Assembly: GCF_000282575.1 (NCBI RefSeq)
Contig: NZ_AKJA01000017.1
Coordinates: 79,213 to 143,212 of the forward strand
DNA length: 64,000 bases
Reading direction: 5' to 3'
Source of the DNA: Herbaspirillum sp. YR522
GTDB lineage: Bacteria; Pseudomonadota; Gammaproteobacteria; Burkholderiales; Burkholderiaceae_D
Below the pieces are notes generated by a model, which saw only the letters and a program-made list of their open reading frames with translations, was not told where the DNA came from and did no database searches. The position numbers and the translations under genes are program-made. This document shows, piece by piece, positions 44,582 through 54,230 of the stretch (positions within the stretch are counted from its first letter, which is position 1; each line of letters opens with the position of its first letter).

Positions 44582-47389
44582 TTGTCCTTCACCGTTCCGC
44601 GCTCGTCCATCCTTGCCGCCGCACTATGCGCCGCGCTATCCCTGTCCAGCCTGGCCGCCCTTGCTGCCAGCGCCGCCGACGCCAGCACCACCCGAACGGC
44701 AGCGCCCAAGGCCCCACGCAACGCCGCCCCCGGCACACTGCCGGCTGGCGTGACCCAGGGGCCATCGGCTGAAGGCATCACCGAATACCGGTTTGCCAAC
44801 GGCTTGAAGCTGCTGATGTTCCCGGACGACTCCAAGCCCACCGTCACGGTCAACATCACCTACCTGGTCGGATCGCGCCACGAGAACTACGGCGAGACCG
44901 GCATGGCGCACCTGCTGGAACACCTGATGTTCAAGGGCACCCCCAGCTATGCGGCCATCCCGCAGGAGTTCAGCAAGCGCGGCATGAACTTCAACGGCAC
45001 CACCTGGCTCGACCGCACCAACTACTACGAGACCTTCCAGGCCGGCGAGGACAACCTGCGTTGGGCCATCGCCATGGAAGCCGACCGGATGATCAATTCG
45101 AACATCGCCCGCAAGGACCTCGATACCGAGATGACGGTGGTGCGCAACGAATTCGAAAGCGGCGAGACCTCGCCCAACAGCGTCATGCTCAAGCGCATGC
45201 AGAGCATCGCCTACGACTGGCACAGCTACGGGCGTGCCACCATCGGCAATCGCAGCGACATCGAGAACGTCGGCATCGACAACCTGCGGGCCTTCTATCG
45301 CACCTACTACCAACCCGACAATGCGGTCTTGCTGGTCGCCGGCAAGTTCGAGCCGGCGCAGGTGCTGCAATGGGTCAACCAGAGCTTCGGCCGCATCGCC
45401 AGGCCCAAGCGCAGCCTGCCCCAGTTCTGGACGGTGGAGCCCACGCAGGACGGCGAGCGCCAGTTCGTGATCCGTCGCAAGGGCGATATCCAGCTGGTGG
45501 CGGTGGCCTATAAGATGCCGTCCAGCCTGCATTCCGACACCAATGCGCTGGCGTTCGCCGGCGCCATCCTGGCCGACACCCCCAATGGCCGCCTGCACAA
45601 GTCCCTGGTCGAGAGCGGCCGCGCCAGCGGCGTGTATCACATGCAGCTCAACGGCTTGGCGCCGGGGTTGCAGATCATCGCCGCGGTGGTCAAGCCGGGG
45701 GTGGATATCAACCCCGTCAAGGATGAGTTGATCGCCGCCATCGAATCGTTTTCCACCAGCCCGCCGACCGATGCCGAGATGGACCGCCTGCGGCGCGAGA
45801 GCGCCAACGTATTCGAGCAGATGCAGAACAACCCGCAGCAGATGGCCGTGACCCTGTCGAGCGCCATCGCCCTGGGCGACTGGCGCCTGCTGATGCTCGA
45901 TCGCGACGCCGAGCAGCAGGTCACCAGCGCCCAGGTAGCGGCGGCGGCGGCCAAGTACCTGCGCCGCGACAACCGCACCGTCGGCCTCTACCTGCCCGAG
46001 GAAAACCTGCAACGCACCGAGGTCCCGGGCGCGCCCACGGTCGATTCGCTGCTGCAGCAGTACAAGCCCCGCGCAGCCGTGGCCGCTGGCGAAGCATTCG
46101 AACCGGCACCGGGCAACATCGAGCAGCGCACCACCCTGGTGGCGCCCGGTCAAGCCCCGCACACGGCGCTGAAACTGGCCTTGCTGCCCAAGAAATCGCG
46201 GGGTGCCACGGTGGCGGTACGACTGAACCTGGAGTTCGGCGACCAGCAGACCCTGTTTGGACAGAAGACGGTGGCCCAGATGACGGCCACCATGCTCATG
46301 CGCGGCACCGCCCGACTCGACCGCCGCCAGCTGGCCGACGAATTCACGCGGCTGAAGATCAGCGGCGGCATCTATGGCTTCCAGACCACGCGCGACAACC
46401 TGATCCCGGCCATCCAGCTGGTGTCGGAGGTATTGCGCCATCCGCGCCTGGATGCCGCAGAGTTCGAGCAACTCAAGAGTGAGACCCTGGTCGGCCTGGA
46501 GGCATCGCGCAACGAACCCGAATCGCGGGCATCCGAAGCGCTGGCCTTGCATTTCAATCGCTATCCGGCCGGCGACTGGCGGGCCGCGCAGACGCTCGAC
46601 GAGCGCATCGCCGCCACGCGTGCGGTCACGCTGGACCAGGTCAGGGATTTCCATCGCCGCTTCTACGGCGCTTCCAACGGCGAACTGGCGGTAGTGGGCG
46701 ACTTCGACCCGGTGGCCACCCGCCAGGCCATCGATGACGCCTTCGGCGGCTGGAACAGCGACGCGCCCTATGCCCGCGTGCTGCCGGCCTGGGCCGATAT
46801 CGCCGCCACGCGCGAACTGGTCGACACGCCCGACAAGGAAAACGGCGTCTACTACGCGCGCCAGAACGTCAGGCTGCTCGACAGCGACCCCGACTATCCG
46901 GCGTTGGCGGTGGCCAATTACCTGCTGGGCGGCGCCAGCCTGAAGTCACGCCTAGCCGATCGCGTACGCCAGCAGGACGGCCTGTCTTATGGCATCGCCT
47001 CGGGCCTGAACATCGGCGCCATCAGCGACGCCGGCAGTTTCGTGGTGCGCGCCATCGCCGCGCCGCAGAACCTGGACCGGGTCGACGCCGCCGTGCGCGA
47101 GGAAATCACGCGCCTGCTCAAGGATGGTTTCACCCAGGACGAGCTGCTGCGCGCCAAGTCCGGCATCCTGCAGCAGCGTAACCAGCAGCGCGCGCAGGAC
47201 AGCGGCATGGCCAATGGTTGGACGTCGCTGCTCAACCTGGGACGCACCTACACCTGGCAGCAACAGCTGGACCTGAAGATCGCCGACCTGACGCTGGCAC
47301 AGGTCAACGCGGCAGCGCGCAAGTACTTCGATCCGGCCCGGATGAGCGTGGTAATCGCGCGCGACGGCAACAAGGCCAAGCAAAAATAA
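44582..47389 (+). CDS. M16 family zinc metallopeptidase (pitrilysin type), exported
   Basis: A 935-residue periplasmic insulinase-like protease. I start it at TTG 44582 because AGGAG (44571-44575) lies six bases upstream and the frame opens with a signal peptide (SSILAAALCAALSLSSLAAL). The inverted zinc motif is HLLEH (residues 110-114), with the third ligand in NEFESGE. The second half repeats the M16 fold without the zinc motif, as usual for two-domain pitrilysins. It stands alone between two strong terminators and is convergent with rpiA. Confidence 0.92.
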   Translation: MSFTVPRSSILAAALCAALSLSSLAALAASAADASTTRTAAPKAPRNAAPGTLPAGVTQGPSAEGITEYRFANGLKLLMFPDDSKPTVTVNITYLVGSRHENYGETGMAHLLEHLMFKGTPSYAAIPQEFSKRGMNFNGTTWLDRTNYYETFQAGEDNLRWAIAMEADRMINSNIARKDLDTEMTVVRNEFESGETSPNSVMLKRMQSIAYDWHSYGRATIGNRSDIENVGIDNLRAFYRTYYQPDNAVLLVAGKFEPAQVLQWVNQSFGRIARPKRSLPQFWTVEPTQDGERQFVIRRKGDIQLVAVAYKMPSSLHSDTNALAFAGAILADTPNGRLHKSLVESGRASGVYHMQLNGLAPGLQIIAAVVKPGVDINPVKDELIAAIESFSTSPPTDAEMDRLRRESANVFEQMQNNPQQMAVTLSSAIALGDWRLLMLDRDAEQQVTSAQVAAAAAKYLRRDNRTVGLYLPEENLQRTEVPGAPTVDSLLQQYKPRAAVAAGEAFEPAPGNIEQRTTLVAPGQAPHTALKLALLPKKSRGATVAVRLNLEFGDQQTLFGQKTVAQMTATMLMRGTARLDRRQLADEFTRLKISGGIYGFQTTRDNLIPAIQLVSEVLRHPRLDAAEFEQLKSETLVGLEASRNEPESRASEALALHFNRYPAGDWRAAQTLDERIAATRAVTLDQVRDFHRRFYGASNGELAVVGDFDPVATRQAIDDAFGGWNSDAPYARVLPAWADIAATRELVDTPDKENGVYYARQNVRLLDSDPDYPALAVANYLLGGASLKSRLADRVRQQDGLSYGIASGLNIGAISDAGSFVVRAIAAPQNLDRVDAAVREEITRLLKDGFTQDELLRAKSGILQQRNQQRAQDSGMANGWTSLLNLGRTYTWQQQLDLKIADLTLAQVNAAARKYFDPARMSVVIARDGNKAKQK

Positions 47390-47404
47390 GGCGTGTCGGC
47401 ATCA

Positions 47405-47442
47405 AAAAAGGCGGTATCCGGTTTCCCGGATACCGCCTTTTT
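47405..47442. terminator. Bidirectional terminator between M16 gene and rpiA
   Basis: A 17-bp perfect stem (47405-47421 with 47426-47442, loop TTTC) begins with A and ends with T runs, so it can act in both directions. Confidence 0.93.
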
Positions 47443-47463
47443 ATCGTGCATCGTGCATCGTGC
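47443..47463. repeat. Heptamer ATCGTGC, three tandem copies
   Basis: Three exact copies of ATCGTGC directly follow the terminator hairpin, in the gap before the end of rpiA. No function is apparent. Confidence 0.8.
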
Positions 47464-47476
47464 GTAGCGGTCGGCC

Positions 47477-48148
47477 TCAGAAAGCCAGCTTGCGCACGCC
47501 TTCTGCCGTACCCAGCAGGCACACGGTGGCACCCTGGCGGGCGAACAGACCGTTGGTGATCACCCCCACGATATTGTTGATCTGGTCCTCGATGGCGGCC
47601 GGATCGGTGATGGCCAGGCCCACCACATCGATGATGTAGCCACCGTTGTCGGTGACCACCGGTTGGCCGTCCTTGACGCGCAGCCGCGGCTCGCCACCGA
47701 GCGCGGCCAACTTGCGCGCCACCACCGAATGCGACATCGGAATCACTTCCACCGGCAACGGGAACTTGCCCAGCACCTCGACCAGCTTGGACCCATCGGC
47801 GATACAGACGAACTTCTGCGCCACCGACGCCACGATCTTCTCGCGCGTCAATGCCGCGCCGCCGCCCTTGATCATGGCGCCGGCGCCATTGATCTCGTCG
47901 GCGCCATCGATATAGACCGGCATGGTCTCGACGTCGTTGAGGTCGAACACGGTGATGCCATGCGAGCGCAGGCGCTCGGCCGTGGCTTCGGAGGACGCCA
48001 CGGCGCCCTTGATGCGATCCTTGATCCTGCCCAGTTCATCGATGAAGAAATTGGCGGTGGAGCCGGTGCCCACGCCGATGATCTGGCCATCGACCACGTA
48101 TTCGATGGCGGCCCTGGCGACCGCCTGCTTGAGTTCGTCTTGCGTCAT
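47477..48148 (-). CDS. rpiA: Ribose-5-phosphate isomerase A
   Basis: Interconverts ribose-5-phosphate and ribulose-5-phosphate in the pentose phosphate pathway. The 223 residues carry [12 protein letters not shown] (phosphate site), YIDGADEIN (catalytic Asp and Glu) and [15 protein letters not shown], all conserved in RpiA. It begins only 15 bp after the stop of the Kef-type antiporter gene on the same strand, so the two are probably co-transcribed. It ends at the shared terminator. Confidence 0.96.
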   Translation of the reverse strand: MTQDELKQAVARAAIEYVVDGQIIGVGTGSTANFFIDELGRIKDRIKGAVASSEATAERLRSHGITVFDLNDVETMPVYIDGADEINGAGAMIKGGGAALTREKIVASVAQKFVCIADGSKLVEVLGKFPLPVEVIPMSHSVVARKLAALGGEPRLRVKDGQPVVTDNGGYIIDVVGLAITDPAAIEDQINNIVGVITNGLFARQGATVCLLGTAEGVRKLAF

Positions 48149-48163
48149 GATTTTCAGTTTAGG

Positions 48164-49927
48164 TTAATGCACATCTTCCGGTTGCTCGTCCAGCGTCTCG
48201 AACAGTGCGATCTGCAATCGCGAATGCAACTTGACCAGCTTGCTCCACAGCAGCCACAACAGCCCGGCCGCGCCGGCCAGCACGAAGGCCAGCAGGTTCA
48301 GCGGCGGCAGGATACTGGCGCTGAGCACGAAGATCAGCAGCATGATGCCGACGATCGACATGATCGGCACGATCTCCGAGATGATACGCCGCACGCCGGA
48401 AGTATAAGCCCCCGCGAACTCCGGCTTGACGCCGACCTCGGCCAGCAGCATCGACAGCGCCTGCAGCTTGCGGTACGTGGCGATCAGGAACGGCAGCGAC
48501 AGCAGCAGCGCGCACCCCCAGATGATGGCCTTTTGCACGTCGGCATCCGGGGTCCAGGCCGACAGTTGCTTGCTCAGGCCGTCGACAAAGAACGCCCCGG
48601 CCAGGAACACCGCGATCACCAGCGCGATGTTGACCATCACCTGCAACAGGATGCGCCGGATGATCTTGGTCAATTCGGCGCGGTCGCCCTGCGGCTGCAG
48701 GCTGGCCAGCCAGTTCGAATACATGCCCAGCAGGCTCGACACCTTGCTCGGCACCATCTTGACCGCCCGCGCCGAGAGCGGATCGGCGGCCTTGATCAGG
48801 TACGGCGTGAGCAAGGCGGTGATGGCCGATACCGCCACCACGATCGGATACAGGAATTCGCTGGTGACCTTCAGGCTCACGCCCAGTGCGGCAATGATGA
48901 ACGAGAACTCGCCGATCTGCGCCAGGCCCATGCCCACGCGCATGGGCGTGCGCCCGCTTTCGCCGGCCACGAAGGTACCCAGGCCGCAACTGATCAGCTT
49001 GCCGAACACCACCGCCAGCACGATGATGGTGATCGGCTGCCAGTATTGCACCAGCACATTGGGGTCGAACAACAGCCCGATGGCCACGAAGAAGATCGCC
49101 GAGAACATGTCGCGGATAGGCTCGACCAGGCGTTCGATGCGATGCAGCTGGCGCGACTCGGCCATCACCGCGCCCACCAGGAACGCGCCCAGCGCCACGC
49201 TGTACTGCAACTTCATGACCAGCAGGCAGAACCCGAACAGCACGCCCAGCACCGCCACCAGCAGCATCTCGTTGCTCTTGAAGCGCGAAATGAACCCGAG
49301 CAGGCGCGGCACCGCGAGGATCCCCACCACCAGCGAGACGATCATGAACAGCACCAGCTTGCCCACGGTGGTGAAGACATCGCCCGAGTTGACCGAGCCG
49401 CTGGTGGCAATGCCCGACAGCAGCGCGATCATGCCGATGGCCAGGATATCCTCGACGATCAGGATGCCGAAGATGATCTGGGCGAACTTCTCGTTCTTCA
49501 TGCCCAGCTCGTGCAGGGCCTTGACGATGATGGTGGTGGACGACACGGCCAGCATGGCGCCCAGGAAGATCGCGTCCATCCGCTTCCAGCCGAAGTACAG
49601 GCCGATCTCATAACCGATCCAGATCATCACCAGGATCTCGGCGGCGGCGGCGATGACAGCCGTGGCGCCCACCTTGGCCAGCTTCTTGAGGCTGAACTCG
49701 AGACCCAGCGAGAACAGCAGGAAGATCACCCCCAGCTCGGAGAGGATGTGCACGGTCTTTTCATCCTGGATCAGGTCGTAGGGCGGCGTATGCGGGCCGA
49801 TGATCACGCCGGCCACGATATAGCCCAGCACCACCGGCTGCTTGAGCTTGTTGAAGACCACCGTGACGATACCGGCAATGGCCATGATGATCGCCATGTC
49901 CTGGATGAATAATTCGACTTCGTGCAT
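48164..49927 (-). CDS. Kef/CPA2-type cation:proton antiporter
   Basis: A 587-residue inner-membrane monovalent cation/proton antiporter (Na_H_Exchanger, CPA2). About twelve helices fill residues 1-390, with the conserved VVLGYIVAGVIIGPHTP, LFSLGLEFS and the ion-binding EDILAIGMIAL. The usual C-terminal RCK/TrkA-N nucleotide domain is absent: instead residues ~420-587 contain four further hydrophobic segments. I start it at ATG 49927, with GGAAA upstream; the longer frame has no signal of coding. It precedes rpiA by 15 bp. Confidence 0.87.
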   Translation of the reverse strand: MHEVELFIQDMAIIMAIAGIVTVVFNKLKQPVVLGYIVAGVIIGPHTPPYDLIQDEKTVHILSELGVIFLLFSLGLEFSLKKLAKVGATAVIAAAAEILVMIWIGYEIGLYFGWKRMDAIFLGAMLAVSSTTIIVKALHELGMKNEKFAQIIFGILIVEDILAIGMIALLSGIATSGSVNSGDVFTTVGKLVLFMIVSLVVGILAVPRLLGFISRFKSNEMLLVAVLGVLFGFCLLVMKLQYSVALGAFLVGAVMAESRQLHRIERLVEPIRDMFSAIFFVAIGLLFDPNVLVQYWQPITIIVLAVVFGKLISCGLGTFVAGESGRTPMRVGMGLAQIGEFSFIIAALGVSLKVTSEFLYPIVVAVSAITALLTPYLIKAADPLSARAVKMVPSKVSSLLGMYSNWLASLQPQGDRAELTKIIRRILLQVMVNIALVIAVFLAGAFFVDGLSKQLSAWTPDADVQKAIIWGCALLLSLPFLIATYRKLQALSMLLAEVGVKPEFAGAYTSGVRRIISEIVPIMSIVGIMLLIFVLSASILPPLNLLAFVLAGAAGLLWLLWSKLVKLHSRLQIALFETLDEQPEDVH

Positions 49928-50317
49928 CCGCGCTGTTTCCTTTCGGGTAAGGGGTGAAGATTGTTCGATCCGGCCATGCGCCATTTTGCAGCGCCATTGC
50001 ACCACGACATGCCCGGCCTGCGCAGGCGCTACCACCCGCCAGCGGTGCGCCGCCGGCAAGACGGCTGTTGCGCCGCACAATGGGATGATCCGGGAAAGTC
50101 TGACTGATGCCGGCGTGGCCGCCGGTGCTGCCGATCTGTGTAGGCTCGTGCCGCTTTGGTTCGTTTCGTGTAGCCGCAATGACAATAAGGCCGCGCCCGG
50201 CGTCATCCGGATGATCCGAAAATAACACAATTGGCGACCGCGCCGCAACGCGAAATCCCGCGCAGGCACGAAAACTGCTAATCAACCGCCAGCGAGCCGG
50301 GCGATCGCGTCAAGCGG
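49928..50317. other. Intergenic region between the Kef-type and Lrp genes
   Basis: This 390-bp stretch should hold the promoter of the Kef-type gene. Open frames cross it on both strands, but none has a ribosome site or recognisable product. I see no hairpin with a T run for the end of the lrp-type gene. Confidence 0.45.
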
Positions 50318-50830
50318 TCACAGCGGCACGCGGACCTGCACCTCGGCGGCTTTCTCGTCGAAGGCGATGCGGGTGGTGAACTTGGCGCGCTTCATCGGGA
50401 AGCGCGACTGGAAATGCCGCACATTGCCCGAGCCCGAGATGACGCGGCGGACGAATTGGTAATAGGCATCCATGTCGATGACGTGGACCGCCAGGAAGTA
50501 ATCGTATTCGCCCGAGACGAAGTAACACTGCATGACCTCGGCCTCCTTGGCCATGCGCTGTTCGAAGTCCTGCATGTGCTGGTCGGACTGGTTGTTGAGC
50601 GAGATCTCGAGGAAGGCCAGCATGCCGTAGCCCAACGCGAACGGGTCGACCATGGCCACTTCGGCGCTGATGATGCCGGCTTCGCGCAGGTCGCGGATGC
50701 GGCGCAGGCAGGTGGGCTGGGAGATATGCAGCTTTTCGGCCAGTACGCGGGTCGATATCTGGTTGTCTTTCTGCAGCATGTTGAGCAGTTTGCGATCAAC
50801 CTTGTCGAGCGTGTGATGTTTGGCGGCCAT
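50318..50830 (-). CDS. Lrp/AsnC family transcriptional regulator
   Basis: A 170-residue feast/famine regulator: N-terminal winged helix (LDKVDRKLLNMLQKDNQIS; helix-turn-helix STRVLAEKLHISQPTCLRRI) and a C-terminal RAM ligand domain (YDYFLAVHVIDMDAYYQFV). Such proteins sense amino acids, often leucine. It diverges from a LivK-like binding protein gene across 205 bp, which strongly suggests it controls that gene. ATG 50830 is preferred to TTG 50836. Confidence 0.9.
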   Translation of the reverse strand: MAAKHHTLDKVDRKLLNMLQKDNQISTRVLAEKLHISQPTCLRRIRDLREAGIISAEVAMVDPFALGYGMLAFLEISLNNQSDQHMQDFEQRMAKEAEVMQCYFVSGEYDYFLAVHVIDMDAYYQFVRRVISGSGNVRHFQSRFPMKRAKFTTRIAFDEKAAEVQVRVPL

Positions 50831-51035
50831 GGTCAAAAGAGGGGGTGAAATTTTTCGACGAAGCCGCTAAAAAAAACTTGGCGAAGCCGATTCTTATGTT
50901 GTACCGTCTGCATTATTCAGAAAGTCGGGGACGAAAGCAAAGCGGTAGGCCCAGCCGCCCGAAGCGCATCTGGATAAGGCTGGCGTAGTGAGACAAAACA
51001 TTAAAAGTGGTCAATTCAATCTACAGAGGAATTTT

Positions 51036-52178
51036 ATGAAACTCAAGAGCGCAATTATTCCATTAACCGCTGCCATCGGACTGGCCTTCGCAGGCTCCGC
51101 GTTTTCGCAGGAAGTGGTTAAGATTGCCCACGTCGGCCCGCTCTCCGGCCCCAATGCCCACATGGGCAAGGATAACGAAAACGGCGCCCGCATGGCCGTC
51201 GACGAATTGAACGCCAAGGGTTTCACCATCGGTGGCAAGAAGGTCAAGTTCGAACTGATCGGCGAAGATGACGCTTCCGATCCGAAGCAAGCCACCGCCG
51301 TGGCCACCAAGCTGGTCGACCAGAAGGTATCGGCCGTGATCGGCCACCTCAACTCCGGCACCACGATCCCTGCCTCCAAGATCTACAGCGATGCCGGCAT
51401 TCCGCAGGTCTCGCCTTCGGCAACCAATCCCAAGTACACCCAGCAAGGCTTCAAGACCGCCTTCCGCGTGGTGGCCAACGATGCGCAACTGGGCGCGGTG
51501 CTGGGCAAGTACGCCGTGCAGAAGCTGGGCACCAAGCAGATCGCCGTGATCGATGACCGCACCGCCTATGGACAAGGCGTGGCTGAAGAATTTGCCAAGG
51601 GCGCGCAAGCGGCCGGCGGCAAGATCGTCGGCAAGCAGTTCACCAACGACAAGGCGACCGACTTCAACGCCATCCTGACCTCGATCAAGTCCAAGAAGCC
51701 TGAAGTGGTGTTCTTCGGCGGCATGGATGCGGTAGGCGGCCCGATGCTGCGCCAGATGAAGCAACTGGGCATCACTGCCAAGTTCATGGGCGGCGACGGT
51801 ATCTGTACCGGTTCGCTGCCGGGCCTGGCCGGTGACGGCCTGGGCGAAGACCAGGTGGTCTGCGCCGAAGCCGGTGGTGTGGATGAGTCCGGCAAGAAGG
51901 GCATGGATGATTTCCGCGCCGAGTACAAGAAGAAGTTCGGCATCGACGTGGTCTACAACGCCGCCTACGCCTACGACGCCACCATGACCGTGGCTGACGC
52001 CATGGCCAAGGCCGGTTCGGCAGACCCGAAGAAGTACCTGTCTTCGCTGGCCAAAATCAGCCACAAGGGCGTGACCGGCACGATCGCCTTTGACGCCAAG
52101 GGCGACATCAAGGACGGTTCGCTGACCCTGTACACGTACAAGGGCGGTCAACGCACGCTGCTGGCCGTGACCAAGTAA
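51036..52178 (+). CDS. LivK-like branched-chain amino acid binding protein
   Basis: A 380-residue periplasmic binding protein with a Sec signal peptide (IIPLTAAIGLAFAGSAFSQ) and the family start VVKIAHVGPLSGPNAHMGKDNENGA (given by VKIAHVGPLSG). ATG 51036 has AGAGGA five bases upstream. Codon use is strongly biased toward a narrow set, as in a highly expressed gene. It has no permease or ATPase genes beside it and ends at its own terminator, so it must work with a transporter encoded elsewhere. The likely ligands are Leu, Ile, Val or relatives. Confidence 0.92.
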   Translation: MKLKSAIIPLTAAIGLAFAGSAFSQEVVKIAHVGPLSGPNAHMGKDNENGARMAVDELNAKGFTIGGKKVKFELIGEDDASDPKQATAVATKLVDQKVSAVIGHLNSGTTIPASKIYSDAGIPQVSPSATNPKYTQQGFKTAFRVVANDAQLGAVLGKYAVQKLGTKQIAVIDDRTAYGQGVAEEFAKGAQAAGGKIVGKQFTNDKATDFNAILTSIKSKKPEVVFFGGMDAVGGPMLRQMKQLGITAKFMGGDGICTGSLPGLAGDGLGEDQVVCAEAGGVDESGKKGMDDFRAEYKKKFGIDVVYNAAYAYDATMTVADAMAKAGSADPKKYLSSLAKISHKGVTGTIAFDAKGDIKDGSLTLYTYKGGQRTLLAVTK

Positions 52179-52267
52179 AGGCATGCCATGGACCGCGCCA
52201 GCCAGTGGCCAGTGGCGGGCGCGTTCCGACATCGCCCCGACGAGCGCGCTTGTCGGTGAAGCAAAAG

Positions 52268-52299
52268 AAAACGCCCGATGATTACTCATCGGGCGTTTT
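52268..52299 (+). terminator. Rho-independent terminator of the livK-like gene
   Basis: A 14-bp perfect stem (52268-52281 with 52286-52299, loop TTAC) ends in TTTT. Confidence 0.9.
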
Positions 52300-52488
52300 G
52301 CATGGGGCCTGTCCAGGACAGGTTACTACTGGCTGGTTTTCTTGCGGATGAAGCCGGCTTCGATGCCTCGTCTCCATCCGACTGTATCTTGGATGCCGCT
52401 CTAACAGAGGGGATTCTGGTCATTGCATGGCCTGTGCCGCATTGCCACCGCACCGCCTGGCCAACCTCGACATTGCCTGCGTAGCCAG

Positions 52489-52815
52489 TCAGCGCGTCAA
52501 TGCCTTCTCCAGTGCCGCCTTGTTCATTGCCGAACGTCCAGGCAAGTTACGAAAGCGCGCCTCTGCGTACAACTGCGCGTACGTCCTGCCGGCCGCTCCC
52601 TTATGGGAACGCAGACCACCGCGCCTTGACGAAGACATATCCTCCAGCGAAGCCTTGCTGGCCTTCTTGGCCTCTCCGTTGCGCGCACGCTCCTTGTTGA
52701 CGGTACGGGCAGCGATTTCCTCGGCCTGCTTCTTGCTGCCGGTACGCTTGAGCACGCCAGCCTTGACGTGCTCGAACTGACGCTCTCGCTTGTTGCTCCA
52801 GGCTGCCTGCGGCAT
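52489..52815 (-). CDS. Small basic 'plasmid stabilization protein'-type product
   Basis: A 108-residue basic protein of a widespread family usually annotated as plasmid stabilization protein. ATG 52815 has GGAGG seven bases upstream. Conserved blocks are WSNKRERQFEHVK, AEEIAARTVNKERARNGEA, RRGGLRSHKG and, at the C-terminus, a Rho-N-like helix pair (YAEARFRNLPGRSAMNKAAL). The high Lys/Arg content suggests nucleic acid binding. The molecular role is not established, and its chromosomal position shows no plasmid link. Confidence 0.7.
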   Translation of the reverse strand: MPQAAWSNKRERQFEHVKAGVLKRTGSKKQAEEIAARTVNKERARNGEAKKASKASLEDMSSSRRGGLRSHKGAAGRTYAQLYAEARFRNLPGRSAMNKAALEKALTR

Positions 52816-52955
52816 GATTGCCTCCGCTTGACTGGTGGTCGGAAACAACATATTAGGCGCTGATGCCGGAGGGCACTATCCGACAGTGACTGATGTTGAT
52901 GTAGGAGCGATGTGCGCGGCCTGCCGGCAAACGCCTACACATGGTGCCATGGCCA

Positions 52956-53189
52956 TTAGAAACGCCGGCGTGGGTAATCCACCTCGAAATCACGCTCCAT
53001 CGACTCCAGCACCTCGCGATAGGCCTGGTGGAAGACGATGCCGGCCCAGGCAATACCGAGCACGCTTTCGCCGGCCGCGCCCGGCGGATGCGGCAAGAAC
53101 TCCATGCCGCCTTCATACTGGGGGTGCGCCTGCAGGCGACGATTCATCTCGACGATATAACTATCTTCACTCAGCTTTTTCCTGGTCAT
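52956..53189 (-). CDS. Hypothetical 77-residue protein
   Basis: Not recognised. ATG 53189 follows AGGAG at six bases, so translation is likely. The protein begins basic (MTRKKLSED), is mixed in composition with no membrane helix, and ends RRRF. It lies 33 bp downstream of another small gene on the same strand, and probably shares its mRNA. Confidence 0.6.
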   Translation of the reverse strand: MTRKKLSEDSYIVEMNRRLQAHPQYEGGMEFLPHPPGAAGESVLGIAWAGIVFHQAYREVLESMERDFEVDYPRRRF

Positions 53190-53222
53190 CGCTAACTCCT
53201 GCGCGGGTGGGCCTGGCCGGTC

Positions 53223-53483
53223 TTATTCGTCGATACCGTTCTGGGCTTCGATCTCTTCCTCGATCAGGGTCTTGACGGCTCCCACCACCTCCGGCTCGCC
53301 AAAGCCGGCCCGCTGGAAACTGCCGGCCAGATGGCCCTTGGGCAAGTCATCCCGGGTGATGTCTGCATTCCAGTTGATGGTATCGCCCAGGGTGAACCTG
53401 GCGACATAAGTATATTTCTCACCACCCACCTCGCGGATGTAGTCGGCACTGAAGCTCCTGAATTGTTCGGCGTTGTGCGGCAT
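53223..53483 (-). CDS. Hypothetical 86-residue protein
   Basis: Not recognised. GGAG six bases before ATG 53483 supports the start. The protein is acidic, with predicted beta strands in the middle (YTYVARFTLGDTINWNADI) and an acidic helical C-terminus (VKTLIEEEIEAQ). It is cytoplasmic by appearance. It precedes the 77-residue gene on the same strand, giving a two-gene unit of unknown role. Confidence 0.6.
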   Translation of the reverse strand: MPHNAEQFRSFSADYIREVGGEKYTYVARFTLGDTINWNADITRDDLPKGHLAGSFQRAGFGEPEVVGAVKTLIEEEIEAQNGIDE

Positions 53484-53698
53484 GTCTGCTCCGTTTCTTA
53501 TTGAATAAGCACGCTCTCTAAATTGTTATTAAATTAACATTTCTGCGTCATAGGTCAGATAAGACCGTAAGGCTTCCACTAAATTCAATGCCGTACGGAA
53601 ACTATTACAAAATAGCTGGTGGCGCGGCCGCATCAAAACCTTTGAATGCCGAGCTGGTCCAATGCTCAACATCAAATCGACCGAAAGCCGCCACCACC

Positions 53699-54202
53699 AT
53701 GAAAAAAATGATGCATGCCTTCGGCATCGTGCATTGCGTGATCGCCATCCTGTTTGCCCTGGGCGCCATTGCCCTCATTGCCATTGCGGCCCGCATGGGC
53801 TTCATGGCGCTGACCGAAGGATTGGGTCTGCTCCAGGCGCAAGAGCTCATCGAGGCCATCGGCATCCTTGCAGCGGCCGTCGTGGCGTTCCAGATTGCCG
53901 AGACCATCACCGAAGAAGAAGTCGTGCGCGACGCCAACATCAGCGCGCCTACCCGGGTGCGCCGCTTCCTGTCGCGCTTCTTCGTGGTCGTCATCGTCGC
54001 CCTGGCCATCGAAGGACTGGTCGCGACGTTTCGCGCGGTACACGAAGACCTTGAGCAACTGTTATATGCGGCAGCCCTCCTGGCTGGCACTGGCGTGCTG
54101 CTGACCGGATGGGGCTTGTTCGTGCACCTGAATCGTTCGGCCGAAGAACTGGAACCCGACGCCATGGCCGAAGCCAAGCGCGAAGACAAGAAGATCGACT
54201 AG
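53699..54202 (+). CDS. Hypothetical multi-helix membrane protein
   Basis: A 167-residue protein with four hydrophobic stretches: ~8-30, ~45-68, ~92-112 and ~125-147. It ends in a highly charged tail (EPDAMAEAKREDKKID), so the C-terminus is probably cytoplasmic. I start it at ATG 53699 (MKKMMHAFG), where the hydrophobic segment begins; the frame is open further upstream, but no ribosome site decides it. Between the second and third helices lies EEEVVRDANISAPTRVRRFL. Function unknown. It is convergent with the histidine kinase gene. Confidence 0.6.
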   Translation: MKKMMHAFGIVHCVIAILFALGAIALIAIAARMGFMALTEGLGLLQAQELIEAIGILAAAVVAFQIAETITEEEVVRDANISAPTRVRRFLSRFFVVVIVALAIEGLVATFRAVHEDLEQLLYAAALLAGTGVLLTGWGLFVHLNRSAEELEPDAMAEAKREDKKID

Positions 54203-54230
54203 GCGCCCTGCCCTGCCGCAGCGGCCGCGA

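Noticed and set aside
47663..49912. 749-codon frame antisense to rpiA and the Kef-type gene
   Set aside because: It spans two real genes and the gap between them, and its product is a low-complexity His/Gln/Asp-rich shadow.
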